Source of the DNA: Hydrogenophaga sp. PBL-H3
GTDB taxonomy: Bacteria; Pseudomonadota; Gammaproteobacteria; Burkholderiales; Burkholderiaceae_C
Direction: 5' to 3'
NCBI RefSeq assembly: GCF_010104355.1
Contig: NZ_CP044972.1
Location: 62,001 to 126,000, forward strand
Length of the DNA: 64,000 bases
Shown: positions 62,638 through 64,000 of the stretch, piece after piece
Numbering within the stretch: position 1 is the first letter of the stretch
How the letters are laid out: every line of letters starts with the position of its first letter
Made by a program: the position numbers and the translations under genes
The notes under the pieces: generated by a model
What the model was told of the DNA's origin: nothing
The model's input: only the letters and a program-made list of their open reading frames with translations
The model's database searches: none

Positions 62638-62737
62638 GGGCGCGCCCAGGGTCACTGGATCGCTGGCGGCCGGGGCAAGTGGATGCTGTGTGGCCCGGGT
62701 TTCGGGCGTAGCATGAGGCCACTTGCCCGTCTTCTCC

Positions 62738-62805
62738 GTTCGGGCTGAGCTTGTCGAAGCCCTCGCCAGCACGGGGGTGAGCCCTTCGACAAGCCCAGGG
62801 CGAAC
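62738..62805. repeat. REP-like inverted pair between potI and puuC
   Basis: Two 27-base copies face each other (62738-62764 and 62779-62805) with a 14-base loop. Each carries the core GCTTGTCGAAG or its complement CTTCGACAAGC. This core is widespread as an intergenic repeat in proteobacteria. The pair can fold into a long hairpin. No T-run follows directly, though ATTTTT lies at 62809-62814, so termination is possible. Confidence 0.75.
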
Positions 62806-62825
62806 GGCATTTTTCTACCGCCACC

Positions 62826-64000
62826 ATGACCACTCCCACCTTCGACGGCCGCGCATTCATCAACGGCGAACGCACCGCCGCGCGCGATGGCCAGACCTTT
62901 GACTGCATTTCACCGGTGGACGGTCGCCTGCTGACCGCCGTGGCGCGTTGTGGTGAGGCCGACATCGACGCTGCGGTGGCTGCCGGCCGCGCCGCGTTTG
63001 AAGACCACCGCTGGAGCGGCATGGCGCCGGCGCAGCGCAAGCGCATCATGATCAAGTTCGCCGAGCAGCTCAGCGCGCACGCCGACGAGCTGGCGCTGAC
63101 CGAAACGCTGGACATGGGCAAACCCATCAAGTACGCCAAGGGCGTGGACGTGAACAGCGCGGCCAACTGCATCCGCTGGTACGGCGAGGCGGTGGACAAG
63201 GTGTACGACGAGATCGCGCCCACGGGGCGCAACGCGTTGGCGCTGATCACGCGCGAGCCGGTGGGGGTGGTGGGCGTGATCGTGCCCTGGAACTACCCCA
63301 TGATCATGGCGGCCTGGAAGATCGCACCGGCGCTGGCCGCCGGCAACTCGGTGGTATTGAAGCCTTCGGAGAAAAGCCCGCTGACCGCGCTGCGCCTGGC
63401 CGAGCTGGCGCTGGCTGCGGGCATTCCGCCGGGCGTGTTCAACGTGGTGCCGGGCTACGGACCCGAGGCGGGCAGCCCGCTGGCGTTGCACATGGACGTG
63501 GACTGCATCGCCTTCACCGGCAGCACGCGCGTGGGCAAGCAGATCCACGTGATGGCCGGGCAGAGCAACTTGAAGCGTGCCTGGACGGAGCTGGGCGGCA
63601 AGTCGCCCAACATCGTGTTCGCCGACTGCCCCGACCTCGACCGCGCAGTGGAGGCGGCGGTGGGCAGCATCTTCTTCAACCAGGGCGAGAGCTGCAACGC
63701 GCCCTCGCGCCTGTTCGTCGAGGCCTCGATCAAGGATGCCTTCCTGGAGAAGGCCTTGAAGCTGGTGCCGGGCTACCAGCCAGGCAACCCGCTGGAGAAG
63801 TCCACCGTGATGGGTGCCATCGTCGACAAGGTGCAGATGGACAACGTGATGCGCTACATCGGCCTGGGCAAGAGCGAAGGCGCGAAGCTGATCGCCGGCG
63901 GCGAGGCAGCGATGCCGGTGGCCGGCGGCAACTACGTGCTGCCCACGATCTTCGACGGCGTGACGCCGCAGATGACGATCGCGCGCGAGGAGATCTTTGG
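62826..64000 (+). CDS. puuC: Aldehyde dehydrogenase (PuuC type), 3' end missing
   Basis: 391 visible codons, cut by the window end. The NAD-binding region has VPWNYPMIMAAWKIAPALA, KPSE and GSTRVGK; the catalytic Glu255 (ELGGKSPNI) and Cys290 (NQGESC) are present. It should oxidise gamma-glutamyl-gamma-aminobutyraldehyde (or 4-aminobutanal from SpuC) to the acid. About 100 residues are lacking on the right. Substrate is inferred from the locus. Confidence 0.9.
   Translation, partial: MTTPTFDGRAFINGERTAARDGQTFDCISPVDGRLLTAVARCGEADIDAAVAAGRAAFEDHRWSGMAPAQRKRIMIKFAEQLSAHADELALTETLDMGKPIKYAKGVDVNSAANCIRWYGEAVDKVYDEIAPTGRNALALITREPVGVVGVIVPWNYPMIMAAWKIAPALAAGNSVVLKPSEKSPLTALRLAELALAAGIPPGVFNVVPGYGPEAGSPLALHMDVDCIAFTGSTRVGKQIHVMAGQSNLKRAWTELGGKSPNIVFADCPDLDRAVEAAVGSIFFNQGESCNAPSRLFVEASIKDAFLEKALKLVPGYQPGNPLEKSTVMGAIVDKVQMDNVMRYIGLGKSEGAKLIAGGEAAMPVAGGNYVLPTIFDGVTPQMTIAREEIF

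Overview
The window is a high-GC chromosomal segment from a betaproteobacterium, most likely a Comamonadaceae member of the Hydrogenophaga/Acidovorax type. I base this on recognisable protein families and their combinations (cyanophycin synthetase pair beside a dedicated ABC transporter and DUF1854 protein, a stand-alone infA, minCDE, a putrescine/polyamine locus, TRAP transport) and on GC-rich palindromic intergenic elements typical of that family. No rRNA, tRNA, CRISPR, prophage or insertion sequence was recognised. Genus assignment is inference.

Layout. 1-7233 (minus): an operon for C4 sugar acids (L-threonate, D-erythronate). It has a FadR-type regulator, LtnD, OtnK, OtnC, OtnI, DenD and a TRAP transporter whose membrane genes run off the left edge. 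Most junctions overlap by 4 nt. 7526-14756: a membrane ion-transport group: a SulP carrier with STAS and cyclic-nucleotide-binding domains, a second membrane cyclic-nucleotide-binding protein, an HPP-CBS protein and a P-type ATPase. 15036-16136: an acyltransferase-3 membrane protein. 16149-24641: a cyanophycin locus with two synthetase-like genes on minus and, divergently, an ABC exporter-like protein, a DUF1854 protein and an unknown protein. 24647-32298: an envelope-stress and signalling group (DUF1328, AsmA-like, phospholipase D lipoprotein, NarL-type regulator, two BON proteins, lone receiver, CHASE3 histidine kinase).

32316-39736: housekeeping genes: a DEDDh exonuclease, DAHP synthase, patatin, IF-1, a UbiB-like kinase and minCDE. 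40161-43925: a copper module, a minus-strand copZ-cueR-spy group facing copA, with two back-to-back CueR-type promoters having 19-bp spacers; copA appears leaderless. 44019-48604: hemerythrin (with an FNR-like box), class III aminotransferase, MFS carrier and AsmA-like protein.

48700-64000: arginine/polyamine catabolism. Agmatinase supplies putrescine. A PuuB-like oxidase, PuuD, PuuA and PuuC give the gamma-glutamyl route, and SpuC offers direct transamination. PotF/G/H/I import polyamines, and a MocR regulator stands divergent to puuD. A thioesterase and a secreted three-domain beta/gamma-crystallin protein lie between. Intrinsic-terminator-like hairpins inside this run suggest graded expression. 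The last gene (puuC) is cut by the right edge.
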